This document shows positions 18,914-28,142 of a DNA stretch of 64,000 nt, piece after piece. The stretch comes from Paenibacillus silviterrae (GTDB lineage Bacteria; Bacillota; Bacilli; Paenibacillales; NBRC-103111). The stretch covers positions 1,674,001 to 1,738,000 of the forward strand of contig NZ_JASKUT010000001.1 of NCBI RefSeq assembly GCF_030167925.1. Direction: 5' to 3'. Numbering within the stretch: position 1 is the first letter of the stretch; the number at the start of each line of letters is the position of its first letter. Under the pieces are notes generated by a model, which was given only the letters and a program-made list of their open reading frames with translations, did no database searches and had not been told where the DNA came from. A program made the translations under genes and the position numbers.

Positions 18914-19351
18914 ATGACAATGATCTACTCCCTGCTCGTCTTCATTCATGTATTAAGCGCTCTTGCAGCCGTAGGGCCGTTCCTTGTGCTGATCCCCATG
19001 CTTCGCAGGCTGCGGACGGCGGACGATACCCAGCTGCTGATTTATTTGGACTCGTTTCAATATGTTGTCAGACTGTCCAAGCATACCGGACATGTCCTCG
19101 TCTTCTCCGGTTTGCTGCTTATGTGGATCGGCAAATGGCCTTGGACGACACCGTGGATCTTCGGAACGTTCGTCGTCCTCTTCGCTTCCCTGTTCTTTCT
19201 TGCTCGGGCCTTCTCACCCACGCTGCGGCGGCTCCGCGAGCCGGATCACGACCGCAGTGCTCTTGTAGCCAAGCTAAGCCGATCGTTGTACATTTATTTA
19301 TTCGTCCTGTTCGTCATGCTTTGGCTTATGATCATGAAGCCGCTCTTGTAG
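18914..19351 (+). CDS. Small four-helix membrane protein (DUF2269-like)
   Basis: A 145-residue protein with four strong hydrophobic helices: about residues 3-25 (YSLLVFIHVLSALAAVGPFLV), 55-75, 80-100 and 120-140. The N-terminal FIHVLSALAAVGPF with early histidine resembles DUF2269-type predicted integral membrane proteins. No enzyme motif is visible. GGAGG lies 11 bases before the ATG at 18914. It follows a strong terminator, so it needs its own promoter, which I could not place. A hairpin terminator overlaps the stop codon. Confidence 0.75.
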   Translation: MTMIYSLLVFIHVLSALAAVGPFLVLIPMLRRLRTADDTQLLIYLDSFQYVVRLSKHTGHVLVFSGLLLMWIGKWPWTTPWIFGTFVVLFASLFFLARAFSPTLRRLREPDHDRSALVAKLSRSLYIYLFVLFVMLWLMIMKPLL

Positions 19352-19365
19352 GAGCGGCTTTCTTA
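19337..19365 (+). terminator. Intrinsic terminator overlapping stop codon
   Basis: AAGCCGCTC and GAGCGGCTT form a nine-base perfect stem with a six-base loop, followed by TCTTATT. The left arm encodes the last residues of the membrane protein. Confidence 0.75.
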
Positions 19366-19418
19366 TTGGGCGTGGCAGTCTGGTTATCCAATGGTAAAGT
19401 AAATGAAATTCTATTATA

Positions 19419-20312
19419 TCACTTTCGAAGATAGACCGGAATAAGCTCCAATAACTTTTTCACTTGACGGTGGACGTTCTTCAAACGGCGAGTCCAGCGT
19501 ACCCGATCCGTACAGGTCCGTGTCATAGGGCTGATCAGCATAAGGCTGATGTTGTCCTCCGCTTGTCTGTCCAGTGCCTTATCCAGCAGCTCATCCGCAA
19601 GCTCTTGAAGATCACGGTCCGGCTCCCTTGCAGACTTCAGCAGCTCCGACAGCTTCAAATCGGTGAATCGGTCGTGGAAGCCGTCGCTGCTGAACAAAAA
19701 GACGGAGCGTGGGGTGTACATTCCACGGCGGATATAAACGCTTGGCTCCACACGTATGCCCAGCGTCTGAATCAGCACGTGTCTCTTGGGATGCGTACGT
19801 GCTTGACTGCGGGTCATTCTCCCTCTCCGCATCTGTTCCGATACCCAGGAATGATCCTTCGTCAGCCGCTTAAGTCCTCCGCGCCAAGGAATATAGTAAA
19901 TGCGGCAATCTCCAACATGCGCAATAAGAAAGGTTTCGTCCATCAAAAACAGCACGGTTAACGTAGTCCCGAGCGTTGTTCCCGTCTCCGTTCCCCGTTC
20001 AAGCAGCAGCCGATGAATCGCCCGGAACAGTCCCTGCAGGGAAGACTCCACCCGATCTATCGGGTGCTTGTCCTCCAGAAGCTGCGGAAGCCGCTCATCC
20101 AGCCATTGCTTTACGGCCTGCATGGCCGTTTCACTGGCTGTCCTGCCATCCCCTACGCCGCCGATGCCATCCGCGAGGGCAGCGGCGGCATAAGGCATGC
20201 CGGCAGCCGTAGTACCCATCCGCAGCAAGGAGCGGTCCTCATTCGTCGTGCGGAACCAGCCGGAATGCGTGGCCGCTCCATATTGCCAGTGAACCGCAAT
20301 TTTGGTTTTCAC
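19419..20312 (-). CDS. PP2C-family serine/threonine phosphatase
   Basis: A 297-residue PPM/PP2C phosphatase that removes phosphate from Ser/Thr residues with Mn or Mg. Metal and catalytic motifs in order: SGWFRTTNEDRSLL, ALADGIGGVGDG (metal Asp), LIAHVGDCRIYYI, LFSSDGFHDRFTD and AEDNISLMLI. It is soluble apart from a basic C-terminal tail. The GTG start at 20312 lies four bases after the stop of the FHA protein, so the two are translationally coupled. It closes the Tad pilus operon, suggesting Ser/Thr phosphorylation controls pilus assembly. No Ser/Thr kinase gene is in the window. Confidence 0.93.
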   Translation of the reverse strand: MKTKIAVHWQYGAATHSGWFRTTNEDRSLLRMGTTAAGMPYAAAALADGIGGVGDGRTASETAMQAVKQWLDERLPQLLEDKHPIDRVESSLQGLFRAIHRLLLERGTETGTTLGTTLTVLFLMDETFLIAHVGDCRIYYIPWRGGLKRLTKDHSWVSEQMRRGRMTRSQARTHPKRHVLIQTLGIRVEPSVYIRRGMYTPRSVFLFSSDGFHDRFTDLKLSELLKSAREPDRDLQELADELLDKALDRQAEDNISLMLISPMTRTCTDRVRWTRRLKNVHRQVKKLLELIPVYLRK

Positions 20313-20315
20313 GTG

Positions 20316-21737
20316 TTAAGACCCCATTCGAAACGTAAAATCAGTTCGTATGATCTTAACTATATCACCATCCTGCAAAGAATACACCCTGTAAGGCACC
20401 AAAGCTGTGCCATTCAGCATCGTTCCGTTGCGGGATCCCAAGTCCTTCACCACATATACGCCGTTTTCGCGGATGATTTCCGCATGGATTCGGGACACCC
20501 CCTTGTCCTCATGCACAAAGTCTACCTCGACACCGGCGCGGCCGATGACGAAATGTGATTTTCGAAGCTCCACCTGCTCTTGCTTCCCGTTCTTTATGTA
20601 TTCCAACCGAGGGTATAAGCTCTCTTCCATTATGGCAGACGGAGATAACAATACAGTGGCTTGGGAATGCGCCAGCAGCACGGTATGCTGAGAGCTGTCC
20701 GGAGCGCCATCTTGAGCCAAGGGGATCGATGGCGTGTGACCTATTGCTGCAGCTTTTGAGTGTGAATCGTCGAAGAAAAAGGGCTCGAACGGCTCATCCG
20801 GCAACGTCGATACGGCAGAGGAGGAGAGCTTTTTGAATAGAACAAACGCCAATCCTACACTAACTAGGCTTATACCTGAACATATATACAGGTAAAGCTC
20901 CGTCGGATTCTCGGCATACAAGCGCCAGATGAGTGCAAGGAGCAATACAAACATGGCTGCGGTTAGCCATTGTCTTTTAATCTTATTCTTCGAATCGTCC
21001 GCACGCTCCTCTTGCAGAAACGAATCTGCTGTCACCGCGCCCATAGGTGAAGCCGTTATAGGTGTTTGGCGGTGCAGCTCCTCTTCAAACATAGGTTGCG
21101 GAGAGGTGAATGTCCGCGGCCTTGGATCGGGATTTACAGTGTTGTACGGTTCCTCCAGTTGGGCAATATGCTTGTGCAGCAATTTCTTCAATTCCGATAC
21201 GGAAAACGATTCCTCCTGCAAATAGCTCATAAGCTCTTGAAATCCGCTGCCCGTAAGCTCCTTCACCCTGTAAACCAGGCGTGAAGCCAGATGCTGCAAA
21301 TCGGATGAAATCGAGCCTTTATTTTCAAGCTGCTCCTTTGGAATATAGGTCAAATAAAGATCGTCCAGCCCGCGCCCGCAAAATATGTAGTCCTCCATTA
21401 AGATATATCTTCCCGGCTGAAGCATGCAGGCTCTGCTGTCGTCCAGCACCTCAGTGAGTGTATACAGCACTTGATAAAATTGCTTTAAGGTTAAGCTCTC
21501 CTGCCTCAACCATGCGGACAGCATCCTCTTGCCCTCGATCGAATAATACAGCTGAATGTTTCCGTCTCTGGAGTCAAGCTGGAGCGGCAACAGCCTCGGA
21601 AGCCGATTCCACGTGAGCATTTTGACTTGAAACGAATTCAGCTGCTCTTGTACTAACCCGTCCCGATCGGATAAGACCATAAATTGTCCGTGTTCGTTGG
21701 TAAAATCAACCTGCAAGCCATACAACTGCTCCTTCAC
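20316..21737 (-). CDS. DUF6382 / FHA-domain membrane protein
   Basis: A 473-residue protein. The first 200 residues match the DUF6382 N-terminal region often joined to FHA domains in Firmicute pilus loci. Two membrane helices lie at about 250-270 and 275-300. The last 95 residues are an FHA domain that binds phosphothreonine: SHFVIGRAGVEVDFVHEDKGVSRIHAEII and VKDLGSRNGTMLNGTAL. GTG start at 21737 with AAGGAGG ahead. It lies between the prepilin peptidase and PP2C genes, so it is likely a membrane scaffold reading phosphorylation state during Tad assembly. Confidence 0.88.
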   Translation of the reverse strand: MKEQLYGLQVDFTNEHGQFMVLSDRDGLVQEQLNSFQVKMLTWNRLPRLLPLQLDSRDGNIQLYYSIEGKRMLSAWLRQESLTLKQFYQVLYTLTEVLDDSRACMLQPGRYILMEDYIFCGRGLDDLYLTYIPKEQLENKGSISSDLQHLASRLVYRVKELTGSGFQELMSYLQEESFSVSELKKLLHKHIAQLEEPYNTVNPDPRPRTFTSPQPMFEEELHRQTPITASPMGAVTADSFLQEERADDSKNKIKRQWLTAAMFVLLLALIWRLYAENPTELYLYICSGISLVSVGLAFVLFKKLSSSAVSTLPDEPFEPFFFDDSHSKAAAIGHTPSIPLAQDGAPDSSQHTVLLAHSQATVLLSPSAIMEESLYPRLEYIKNGKQEQVELRKSHFVIGRAGVEVDFVHEDKGVSRIHAEIIRENGVYVVKDLGSRNGTMLNGTALVPYRVYSLQDGDIVKIIRTDFTFRMGS

Positions 21738-21749
21738 GCATGAGCCTCC

Positions 21750-22265
21750 TTATCCTGTCATATGAAAATATAGACCTATTGACGCGGGCAGCACAGCCCA
21801 CATAAACGGAAACCGCAAATACCCATCTGCACGAACCACGTCTCTGAGCTCCTCCCTGTCATGCAAAACGCCGATGCGAAACATGGAAAACAGAAGCCGC
21901 TGACCACGAATAACCATTTCCTTCCTCCACAGGAGAATAAGCAGCGCTACTATACCTGCAGCCATTAGTGATGCAAAAACGAGCTGCAGCGTCATCTCCG
22001 TCCCAATCAGCGCGCCGAGTGCGGCAAACAGCTTGACATCGCCTGCCCCCACCGCGCGGGTCATATACAGCATGAGCATGGGAACAAACCCGGCTGCGGC
22101 GCCAAGCAAGGAAAACAACAACCCGTTAAACCCGCTAAGGTAAAGATGCACCAGCAGCCCCAAGACGAAACATGTCACCGTAAGTCCATTCGATATTTTA
22201 CGGGTACGGATATCGCTGTAAAAGGCAATTATTATGAGGGCCCCAGCTACGCCATAAGCGATCAT
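21750..22265 (-). CDS. Prepilin peptidase, TadV/CpaA type (A24)
   Basis: A 171-residue integral membrane aspartyl protease that cleaves the leader of Flp-type prepilins. Both catalytic aspartates are visible: IAFYSDIRTRKISN near residue 18 and AVGAGDVKLFAALG near 77. There are about five to six membrane helices and no N-terminal methyltransferase domain, as expected for the TadV/CpaA branch. GGAGGTG precedes the ATG, which overlaps the stop of the upstream TadE-like gene. Substrates should be the Flp pilin and TadE-like pseudopilins of the same operon. Confidence 0.92.
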   Translation of the reverse strand: MIAYGVAGALIIIAFYSDIRTRKISNGLTVTCFVLGLLVHLYLSGFNGLLFSLLGAAAGFVPMLMLYMTRAVGAGDVKLFAALGALIGTEMTLQLVFASLMAAGIVALLILLWRKEMVIRGQRLLFSMFRIGVLHDREELRDVVRADGYLRFPFMWAVLPASIGLYFHMTG

Positions 22266-22924
22266 CCGTCACCTCCGATCCAAGCTCTTTCCATGGCTTG
22301 TTTTTTCAGCAAGATCGTCTTGCGGTAAAAGGGAATGTGTAAAGTAAGCTCGTATTGCGCTTCAATCACTAGATAGGCCTCCCCCATATTCTCAAAGCTT
22401 GGAAAAACCAGCTTCGTTACCTTCAGCTTCTCGCGCCGTAGTCTGCGTTCGTCGGCAAAGGCTGCCACGATGGGAGTCGCTGCGTCCCGAAGCCCCTCGT
22501 TGACGCGGTCTTTTACTGTTTGAGCTGCGTCCTGCCCTAGGGTTTCCAGCTTCTCTCTCCGTTCCTTCTCCCACTTGACCGCCATGAGCAATGGCTCAGG
22601 GATCCACTGGGCATAGTCATCCGCAAATGCCTCCGCATCGGTCACCGTTTGTCTTGCCGTCTGCACCTGCGAGACGATCTGCTCCAGCCATACACCGGCG
22701 GCGCTCTGCTGCCATCGGGCTTGCCCCTGCAAATATAGGTGGCGAACCGGATACATATTGGAGGCGATGACCTTGGAGCTTTCCGATACGGCGGTTTGTA
22801 GCGCCATTTCCGCCAATGAAATTTGAATGAAGGATACAAGCAGCATGATTAAGGTCAGAAAGAAGGGCATCACCAGCGCCGCCTCTACGACCATGCTCCC
22901 CTCCTCCGCTTGCCGCTTTTGCAT
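22262..22924 (-). CDS. TadE-family pseudopilin
   Basis: A 220-residue protein with the TadE N-terminus: EEGSMVVEAALVMPFFLTLIM, in which the Glu five residues into the hydrophobic stretch is typical of prepilin-like substrates of TadV. The rest is an extracytoplasmic helical domain followed by a beta-rich C-terminus. TadE/TadF proteins are minor pilins needed for Flp pilus biogenesis. GGGGAAAA precedes the ATG. It lies 12 bases downstream of the large DUF5702-like protein and overlaps tadV. Confidence 0.88.
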   Translation of the reverse strand: MQKRQAEEGSMVVEAALVMPFFLTLIMLLVSFIQISLAEMALQTAVSESSKVIASNMYPVRHLYLQGQARWQQSAAGVWLEQIVSQVQTARQTVTDAEAFADDYAQWIPEPLLMAVKWEKERREKLETLGQDAAQTVKDRVNEGLRDAATPIVAAFADERRLRREKLKVTKLVFPSFENMGEAYLVIEAQYELTLHIPFYRKTILLKKQAMERAWIGGDG

Positions 22925-22936
22925 ACGCTTTTCCCC

Positions 22937-25240
22937 TTAGTAAGTAAAATCAGCTGTGCTGGTTAGCTTACAGCGGTTCCTATCCATATCGCAGCCCGAG
23001 AACCCTGTCCGTGAGATCAGCTTCATAACTTCCGGTAAAAACCATAAGCGGATGGATGTCGTTGCCCTTCCGGATATGTACGTTGCGGCCTTCGAAAGAT
23101 CCTGCCCCGTATTGAGTTGAACCAGCGCCTGCAGCCTGGATAGCATCACCTTGTCCTTGCTGTGGAGCAGCAAAAACAATCTCAAATAGTCCTTGTAGCT
23201 GAGTGTGATAGCTCCGCTGAGCTTACGGGACAAGGGAACCTCCTCCCCTTGGAGAAGCTTAAACATATCCTGCTGCGCTCGGACGGCTCCTTCAGCCAAG
23301 GCGGCTAGAAAAACCAACAGCGGGGATCCGGCCGCCAATGCTTCATTACGCGGCTCCAGCAGCGCTTCTGTGGTGCCGATCGCCAGGCGTATCGCGAACA
23401 TCTCTGCATAGGCCATCGTATAATTCGACGCACAGGAGCCGCCTCCATAGAGCAAATATTCCAGCTCCTGATTGGCGAGCACGTGCTGCTCAGGAGCAGA
23501 CAGCTCCTTGGATATCTTCACCTTTCCCTGAGAATCCTTCTCTAGTCCCAGGGTGCGGTAGCTGAATTTGCTGACGGCAAATTCATCGATATAAAACTCA
23601 TCGCGCACGTCAGTAAAAAATTCCTCCAGGCCGGCAAACAGCTTCAACGCTCCCAGGCCGGCTCGGTCCGGATGGCTTAGCTCTATCTCAGGCACCGGCT
23701 GCAAAACGCCCGATGCGGCATTAAGAGCCAAATAGGCTTGGTAATAACCCTTTGTCCCGCGACTCGGATCGCCCTGAAGCTCTTGATAGCTGGAAGCGAA
23801 GGGATCGACGCTGTCCGATAAGCTGCAAACGCCCATGCTTCGTTTCACTTGATCCAGCACCGCTTGCGTTTGCCTCCGCTGCTCCCGTTTGGCGCTTTGA
23901 TTCGCAGAGCTTCTTGACGCTCGCTCGTTCTCCTTGACCTGCTCCCTTGTGTAAACCTCGTGCAGCTTCAGTCGAAACGACTCCAGCGCCGAATCCGTAG
24001 AGCTGTACTTTGCTTGCGTAAACATGAGTCCGTCCCCGATTTGCACCTCCAAACCGGAGAATAAGGCAACTGCTGCCCCTACATCGGTTTCATACGTCTC
24101 AAGCTCGGAGCGTTCTATAAGCATGATGCTCTGAAATGCCGCATTCGACCGATTCGATGATCCCGCAGCAGTTCCTTGAATGCGCCGCAGCTCGGTATTC
24201 AACTGATCGTTAGCCTGCTTAGCCCGCCCCATAGCTTCTTTGAACGCTTCGTGCAGTCCCGCAAGATCCTTCTGATCTTGAGCCGCCTTTAGCTTCAGCA
24301 TGGCCAGCAGCTTCGCATATTGGAGCAAATCGCTCAGCAGCTGCTCGTACTGCGATACCAGCTGCGTTGCTTCCGAAAGCTGCTGCATAAGCGCGTTTCG
24401 AGACTCATTCAGGGCAATGATGGTCTGAACGGCCGCAGGACCTGCTTGAACAAGCGACATCAGTGACAGATCGATGCCGCGAATTTGCTCCTGCAGTGCA
24501 GCCACCTGCTGCTTGGCGGTCTGAAGGGTGGCGCGAACGTCCTCAATCGTATGAATCCCGATTCGCCCGCTAAGCTCATTCAAATCCCTGAGCTGAGTTT
24601 TATAAAATGGATACATATCCGACGATTTGTGCTGCAGCTGCTCCAGCTCTTCCCAAGCGGAAGACAGCTCCTGGTCCCTTTCCTCCAGCAGCTTTTCGAT
24701 CTTGGCAGCATTCTCTCCGAAGCCGGACGCTTGATTCAGCTGAACGGGCAAGCTTGATTTTTTGAATTTATCGCTTATTTCCAGCGTGTATATCATGGGC
24801 GCGCGATATTTCATTTCCTCAAGAATTTGCCGCTTCAGAACCTGATGATTGGCAAGCGAGTAAACCGGCGTCGTCTTCGCCGTCCCCTCCTCCAGCCTAT
24901 GGTCGATAAAACGGAAGCGGCTGGAGTCGACGGCATCCGATAGATTGGCGCTTACAACACGCGGAAAATTTGCCGCTTCCCCCTCCTCCTCCGAAGGTAG
25001 TCCGTACAGGCCATAGCTTTGAAGCTGAGGCGAGAAGGCGGACATGGACGATCGCAATCCCGCCTTTACCGCCTGTTCTCCCTCCTTCGCCGCCGTCTTG
25101 TACCTTATGACATCAATCAGGACGCCGCAGAAGAGCAAAATCGGCACAATGATCAGAACCAAATAAATTGAAACCGATCCCTGCTTCCCTTTCCAGAAGC
25201 GCTGCACACTACGGAGCAAATACACCCCCCCTTCATTCAT
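22937..25240 (-). CDS. Large Tad-locus protein with long coiled coil (DUF5702-like)
   Basis: A 767-residue protein found in Firmicute Tad loci. The N-terminus is pilin-like: GSVSIYLVLIIVPILLFCGVLIDVIRYKTAA, one membrane helix. A long, mostly helical extracytoplasmic part follows, with heptad-like Leu/Gln/Glu-rich stretches at about 180-390, then a Lys/Arg/Gln-rich segment and a globular C-terminal region. It resembles TadG in placement and N-terminus but lacks a recognisable von Willebrand domain. The start is uncertain: ATG 25240 overlaps the previous stop but lacks a good binding site; GTG or TTG codons 5-8 codons further in are alternatives. Confidence 0.8.
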   Translation of the reverse strand: MNEGGVYLLRSVQRFWKGKQGSVSIYLVLIIVPILLFCGVLIDVIRYKTAAKEGEQAVKAGLRSSMSAFSPQLQSYGLYGLPSEEEGEAANFPRVVSANLSDAVDSSRFRFIDHRLEEGTAKTTPVYSLANHQVLKRQILEEMKYRAPMIYTLEISDKFKKSSLPVQLNQASGFGENAAKIEKLLEERDQELSSAWEELEQLQHKSSDMYPFYKTQLRDLNELSGRIGIHTIEDVRATLQTAKQQVAALQEQIRGIDLSLMSLVQAGPAAVQTIIALNESRNALMQQLSEATQLVSQYEQLLSDLLQYAKLLAMLKLKAAQDQKDLAGLHEAFKEAMGRAKQANDQLNTELRRIQGTAAGSSNRSNAAFQSIMLIERSELETYETDVGAAVALFSGLEVQIGDGLMFTQAKYSSTDSALESFRLKLHEVYTREQVKENERASRSSANQSAKREQRRQTQAVLDQVKRSMGVCSLSDSVDPFASSYQELQGDPSRGTKGYYQAYLALNAASGVLQPVPEIELSHPDRAGLGALKLFAGLEEFFTDVRDEFYIDEFAVSKFSYRTLGLEKDSQGKVKISKELSAPEQHVLANQELEYLLYGGGSCASNYTMAYAEMFAIRLAIGTTEALLEPRNEALAAGSPLLVFLAALAEGAVRAQQDMFKLLQGEEVPLSRKLSGAITLSYKDYLRLFLLLHSKDKVMLSRLQALVQLNTGQDLSKAATYISGRATTSIRLWFLPEVMKLISRTGFSGCDMDRNRCKLTSTADFTY

Positions 25241-26210
25241 GAATCATGACTACAATGCCTTGTCGTTCCAGTTCTTGCTTCAGTCCCTGGGACAGCTTCA
25301 CCTTCTGCTGCTTCGACAGCTTGAAAAAATGCCAAACGACTCCCTGAACTTGTTGACCGCTCTTCAAAAGCTCCACATCCTTAGGCATCTGGCTCTGCCT
25401 CAGCTGCGCCTCGTTGAAGGTATAAAACGCTTGATGGGCTACCCTCTGCGCGTCGAGCGCATCCACCTCCCGCTTGGTGGTCGGATTTACCTGAAGCGTC
25501 GTCGCTTGACCCCCAACCAAGGTTCTAAGATGTGCTGCCGCTTGGGCATGGCTTGTTATTCGCACCGGCTCGTCGGGCACCGATTTAGGATCCGTCATCA
25601 GCTGCAGTGCCTGCCTCGGCTTTATTTTGCCTTGTATCTCCTGGACGAACGTCCACGTTAGGTCAACCAGCCGGATCGTCTCCACGGGATCGATCACATA
25701 GGAGGTAGCCAGTGCCTCCACCTGCCGCGGCGGTCCGGCCAAGGGGGCATGGAAGCCGGAACGGAGCAGAGCCTGGGTCGAGCGCAGCAGTCCCAGGTTC
25801 CGGTAGGACAATTCCCCGGACCAAATGCCCCCCAGACTTTCGGCCGTTTTCAACAGCTTGCCTCTCGGCTCTTGACCGCTGCCTTGTTCCACTGTAGAAG
25901 GCAGCGCTATTTTTACCGCTCCTGTCGGTAGCAGAAACTGAAATAAATTCAACACATTGTCCTGGGTAAGACGCCAGTAGAGGCTATCATGCTGACCTGC
26001 CGCCACACTTCCCGTTGCAAGCTCCTTCCTGCTGTTATCCCAGGCGTAAGCCGTACGCTCAGCCGCGAGCTCCGCCCTTTGCTGCAGGGCAGCCTGCTTG
26101 TATACGAAAAGCGAGAGCAGCAGCAGCGTACAAGTAGACAACAGGATGACGGGGAGCACCAGAGAGGCTTCCAGCGTAATGCTCCCTTTGACCTCGCGCC
26201 ACAGACGCAT
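25233..26210 (-). CDS. TadE-like pseudopilin (larger)
   Basis: A 325-residue protein with prepilin-like N-terminus VKGSITLEASLVLPVILLS, in which the Glu after the Gly/Ser segment and the long hydrophobic run fit processing by TadV. The remaining extracytoplasmic part is unrelated to anything I can name; its C-terminus is a charged beta/alpha domain ending LERQGIVVMIHE. ATG at 26210 directly follows the stop of the Flp pilin gene. It is probably a minor pilin or assembly factor. Confidence 0.82.
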   Translation of the reverse strand: MRLWREVKGSITLEASLVLPVILLSTCTLLLLSLFVYKQAALQQRAELAAERTAYAWDNSRKELATGSVAAGQHDSLYWRLTQDNVLNLFQFLLPTGAVKIALPSTVEQGSGQEPRGKLLKTAESLGGIWSGELSYRNLGLLRSTQALLRSGFHAPLAGPPRQVEALATSYVIDPVETIRLVDLTWTFVQEIQGKIKPRQALQLMTDPKSVPDEPVRITSHAQAAAHLRTLVGGQATTLQVNPTTKREVDALDAQRVAHQAFYTFNEAQLRQSQMPKDVELLKSGQQVQGVVWHFFKLSKQQKVKLSQGLKQELERQGIVVMIHE

Positions 26211-26441
26211 TTAAGGCGTTGCGTTCGGGCTGATCGACGTAGCGTCCGAGCCGACCGTACCGGTTTGATTCGTCACTTGCGCGTCCGCCGAATCAAACAA
26301 TGCCTTCACCCATTTCATGATCCATTTTCTAAACGCGATCGCTATAATTAGTAGAACAGCTACGATAAGTAATATTTCTAACGTGCCTAATCCTTCTTCT
26401 TCCTTCCAAAACCTTTTCCAGCTCAATTGCACCCATTGCAT
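26211..26441 (-). CDS. Flp-type (type IVb) major pilin candidate
   Basis: A 76-residue prepilin. EEEGLGTLEILLIVAVLLI has the leader G, the conserved Glu at mature position 5 and an uninterrupted hydrophobic helix, as in Flp1-type pilins. After the helix comes KWVKALFDSADAQV and a Ser/Thr/Asn-rich tail of about 20 residues, likely surface-exposed on the filament. AGGAGG at ideal distance predicts strong translation, fitting a structural subunit. It lies between tadC and the TadE-like genes. Confidence 0.9.
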   Translation of the reverse strand: MQWVQLSWKRFWKEEEGLGTLEILLIVAVLLIIAIAFRKWIMKWVKALFDSADAQVTNQTGTVGSDATSISPNATP

Positions 26442-26454
26442 TTGTATTCCTCCT

Positions 26455-27327
26455 CTACGGACTAGTCAAATTCATCATCAGCATAGCGGGCGCCGCTACA
26501 ACCACCATCACCATGAAAAAAATCAAAACCATCGGAAACACCATCTTCGACGAGGCTTCCTCCCCAAGCGTCTTTGCGACCGCCTTGCGCTTCTCCCAAA
26601 GGGTAACGGAAAGCTCGCGCAGCGACATGACCAGATCGTCGCCGCCCCGTTTATAATTCAAGAGCAGCGTCGTCGTGAACAGCGAAACCTCCTGCAGTCC
26701 GCACCGCTTACTGAAGTCCTCCATGCCTTTGGCAAAGGAACCGTTCATTCGAAGCACCTGCACTACGGGAAGCAGCTCCTGCAGGAGCGGATCCTTGTCC
26801 TGCTGCCGGCCCTCCACAATACGGATGAGCGCCTGGGGCACGGTTTCTCCTGCTCCTGTCAGCAGCATCAATTGATTCAGCAGCTCCGGCAGAGAGATCA
26901 GCATATCGAGCTTTCTTCGTTTCAGCTCCAGGCTACACTGCTGGTATTGCACGATCGGGAGCAGTAAGCTGAGCAGGGCTCCGTAAACCAACAGCTCGTA
27001 ATTATCGGCAGCTGCAGCAAGCAGCGTAGCGGCCATAACCCCAAAGATCATCCCCTCGGACGATTTGGCCAAAAACCAGCGTGTTTGCGCTGGCGCAGCC
27101 TTAGCACCGTTAAGACCCACCATGATCTGATGTACGCGTCCCACCTGTTCCGGAAGCCGGTCTCCGGGACGAATAAGGTCAAGCAGCCATAAGCCTACCG
27201 GCGCGAGCCAAATTCGGTTCGAATGCGGAGGATGGTCACGTATCCACCCGGTGTAGCGCTTCGAAGCAGCTGCGTAGACGGCCGCAGTTCCCGCAACCTG
27301 TACAGCGAACAAAAGATACATCATCAT
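26455..27327 (-). CDS. TadC-like inner-membrane platform protein
   Basis: A 290-residue type II secretion F-domain protein, second of the TadB/TadC pair. It has an N-terminal membrane helix, two in the middle (FGVMAATLLAAAADNYELLVYGALLSLLLPIV) and one at the C-terminus. The cytoplasmic F domain reads KLDMLISLPELLNQLMLLTGAGETVPQAL and later KRCGLQEVSLFTTTLLLNYKRGG. I prefer the ATG at 27327, after AGGGTG; a GTG at 27336 overlaps the TadB stop. Works with TadB and TadA to drive pilin polymerisation. Confidence 0.9.
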   Translation of the reverse strand: MMMYLLFAVQVAGTAAVYAAASKRYTGWIRDHPPHSNRIWLAPVGLWLLDLIRPGDRLPEQVGRVHQIMVGLNGAKAAPAQTRWFLAKSSEGMIFGVMAATLLAAAADNYELLVYGALLSLLLPIVQYQQCSLELKRRKLDMLISLPELLNQLMLLTGAGETVPQALIRIVEGRQQDKDPLLQELLPVVQVLRMNGSFAKGMEDFSKRCGLQEVSLFTTTLLLNYKRGGDDLVMSLRELSVTLWEKRKAVAKTLGEEASSKMVFPMVLIFFMVMVVVAAPAMLMMNLTSP

Positions 27328-27332
27328 GCCGT

Positions 27333-28142
27333 TCACACCCTAATGTCCATAATTTTGTTCGTTAGAACGAAGCAGGCTGCGAAGACGAGCAGGGCAAACG
27401 ACATGATCAGCCTACCGGTCACACCGCTGTACATGGGCTCCATGTAATCCGGCGTCGTCATCCCCAGCACGGCGATCATAACGACAGGGGCCAGCGAGAG
27501 CACCCTTGACTCCAATCTTTTCTGGGACAGCAGCACTTGGATATCCTGTTGGATGGCGAGCTTGTCCTGGATAATGCTTGAGGTGCGGCGCATGACCTGG
27601 ACGAGGTTGCCTCCTGTCCGTTTGCAGGTAATGAACACCTCCGTGAACTGCCGGATATCGTCAAGCTGCGCCCGTTCGCTGAAGCTCGCCAAGGCCCGCT
27701 CAATCGTTTCTCCGTTCTCCATCCGGCGCAGGATGATCTCCAGCTCCCGAATGATCATCGCTTCCGTACCGGTATAGAGCAGCCTCAAATCGGCCAGCGC
27801 TTCGGCAAAAGCGGATTCGATGGATTTGCCCGCACCAAGCGAAGAGGATAAGGAAGCCATGAGCTGCTGGAATTGAAGCTGCAGCTGCGCCCTACGGTTC
27901 TTGAGCAGCTGCCTGCGTCTCCATTCCGGAAAAAGCGAGCCCGCCGCAATGAACAACAGAACCATCCAGAAGCTTTTGTAGAAAATCCATGCCGTAACTC
28001 CCATGAACGCCCACCCGATTAGCATTGATAGGAAACGCTGCCGGGTGGACAAAGCGTACTGTCGATAGTCGGGCAGCGAGCCTTTTGCTGCTGCATCGGC
28101 TGCCGGTTTCGCGGAAGCTCGAACCAGAAGCTGCAAGCTCAT
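27333..28142 (-). CDS. TadB-like inner-membrane platform protein
   Basis: A 269-residue T2SF-domain protein. Two membrane helices lie near residues 38-70 and two near the C-terminus (VLSLAPVVMIAVLGMTTPDYM and LIMSFALLVFAACFVLT). The F domain is between them: LQLQFQQLMASLSSSLGAGKSIESAF, then LASFSERAQLDDIRQFTEVF and KRTGGNLVQVMRRTSSIIQ. GGAGATC precedes the ATG, which overlaps the tadA stop (ATGA). Standard Tad order A-B-C. Confidence 0.92.
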   Translation of the reverse strand: MSLQLLVRASAKPAADAAAKGSLPDYRQYALSTRQRFLSMLIGWAFMGVTAWIFYKSFWMVLLFIAAGSLFPEWRRRQLLKNRRAQLQLQFQQLMASLSSSLGAGKSIESAFAEALADLRLLYTGTEAMIIRELEIILRRMENGETIERALASFSERAQLDDIRQFTEVFITCKRTGGNLVQVMRRTSSIIQDKLAIQQDIQVLLSQKRLESRVLSLAPVVMIAVLGMTTPDYMEPMYSGVTGRLIMSFALLVFAACFVLTNKIMDIRV

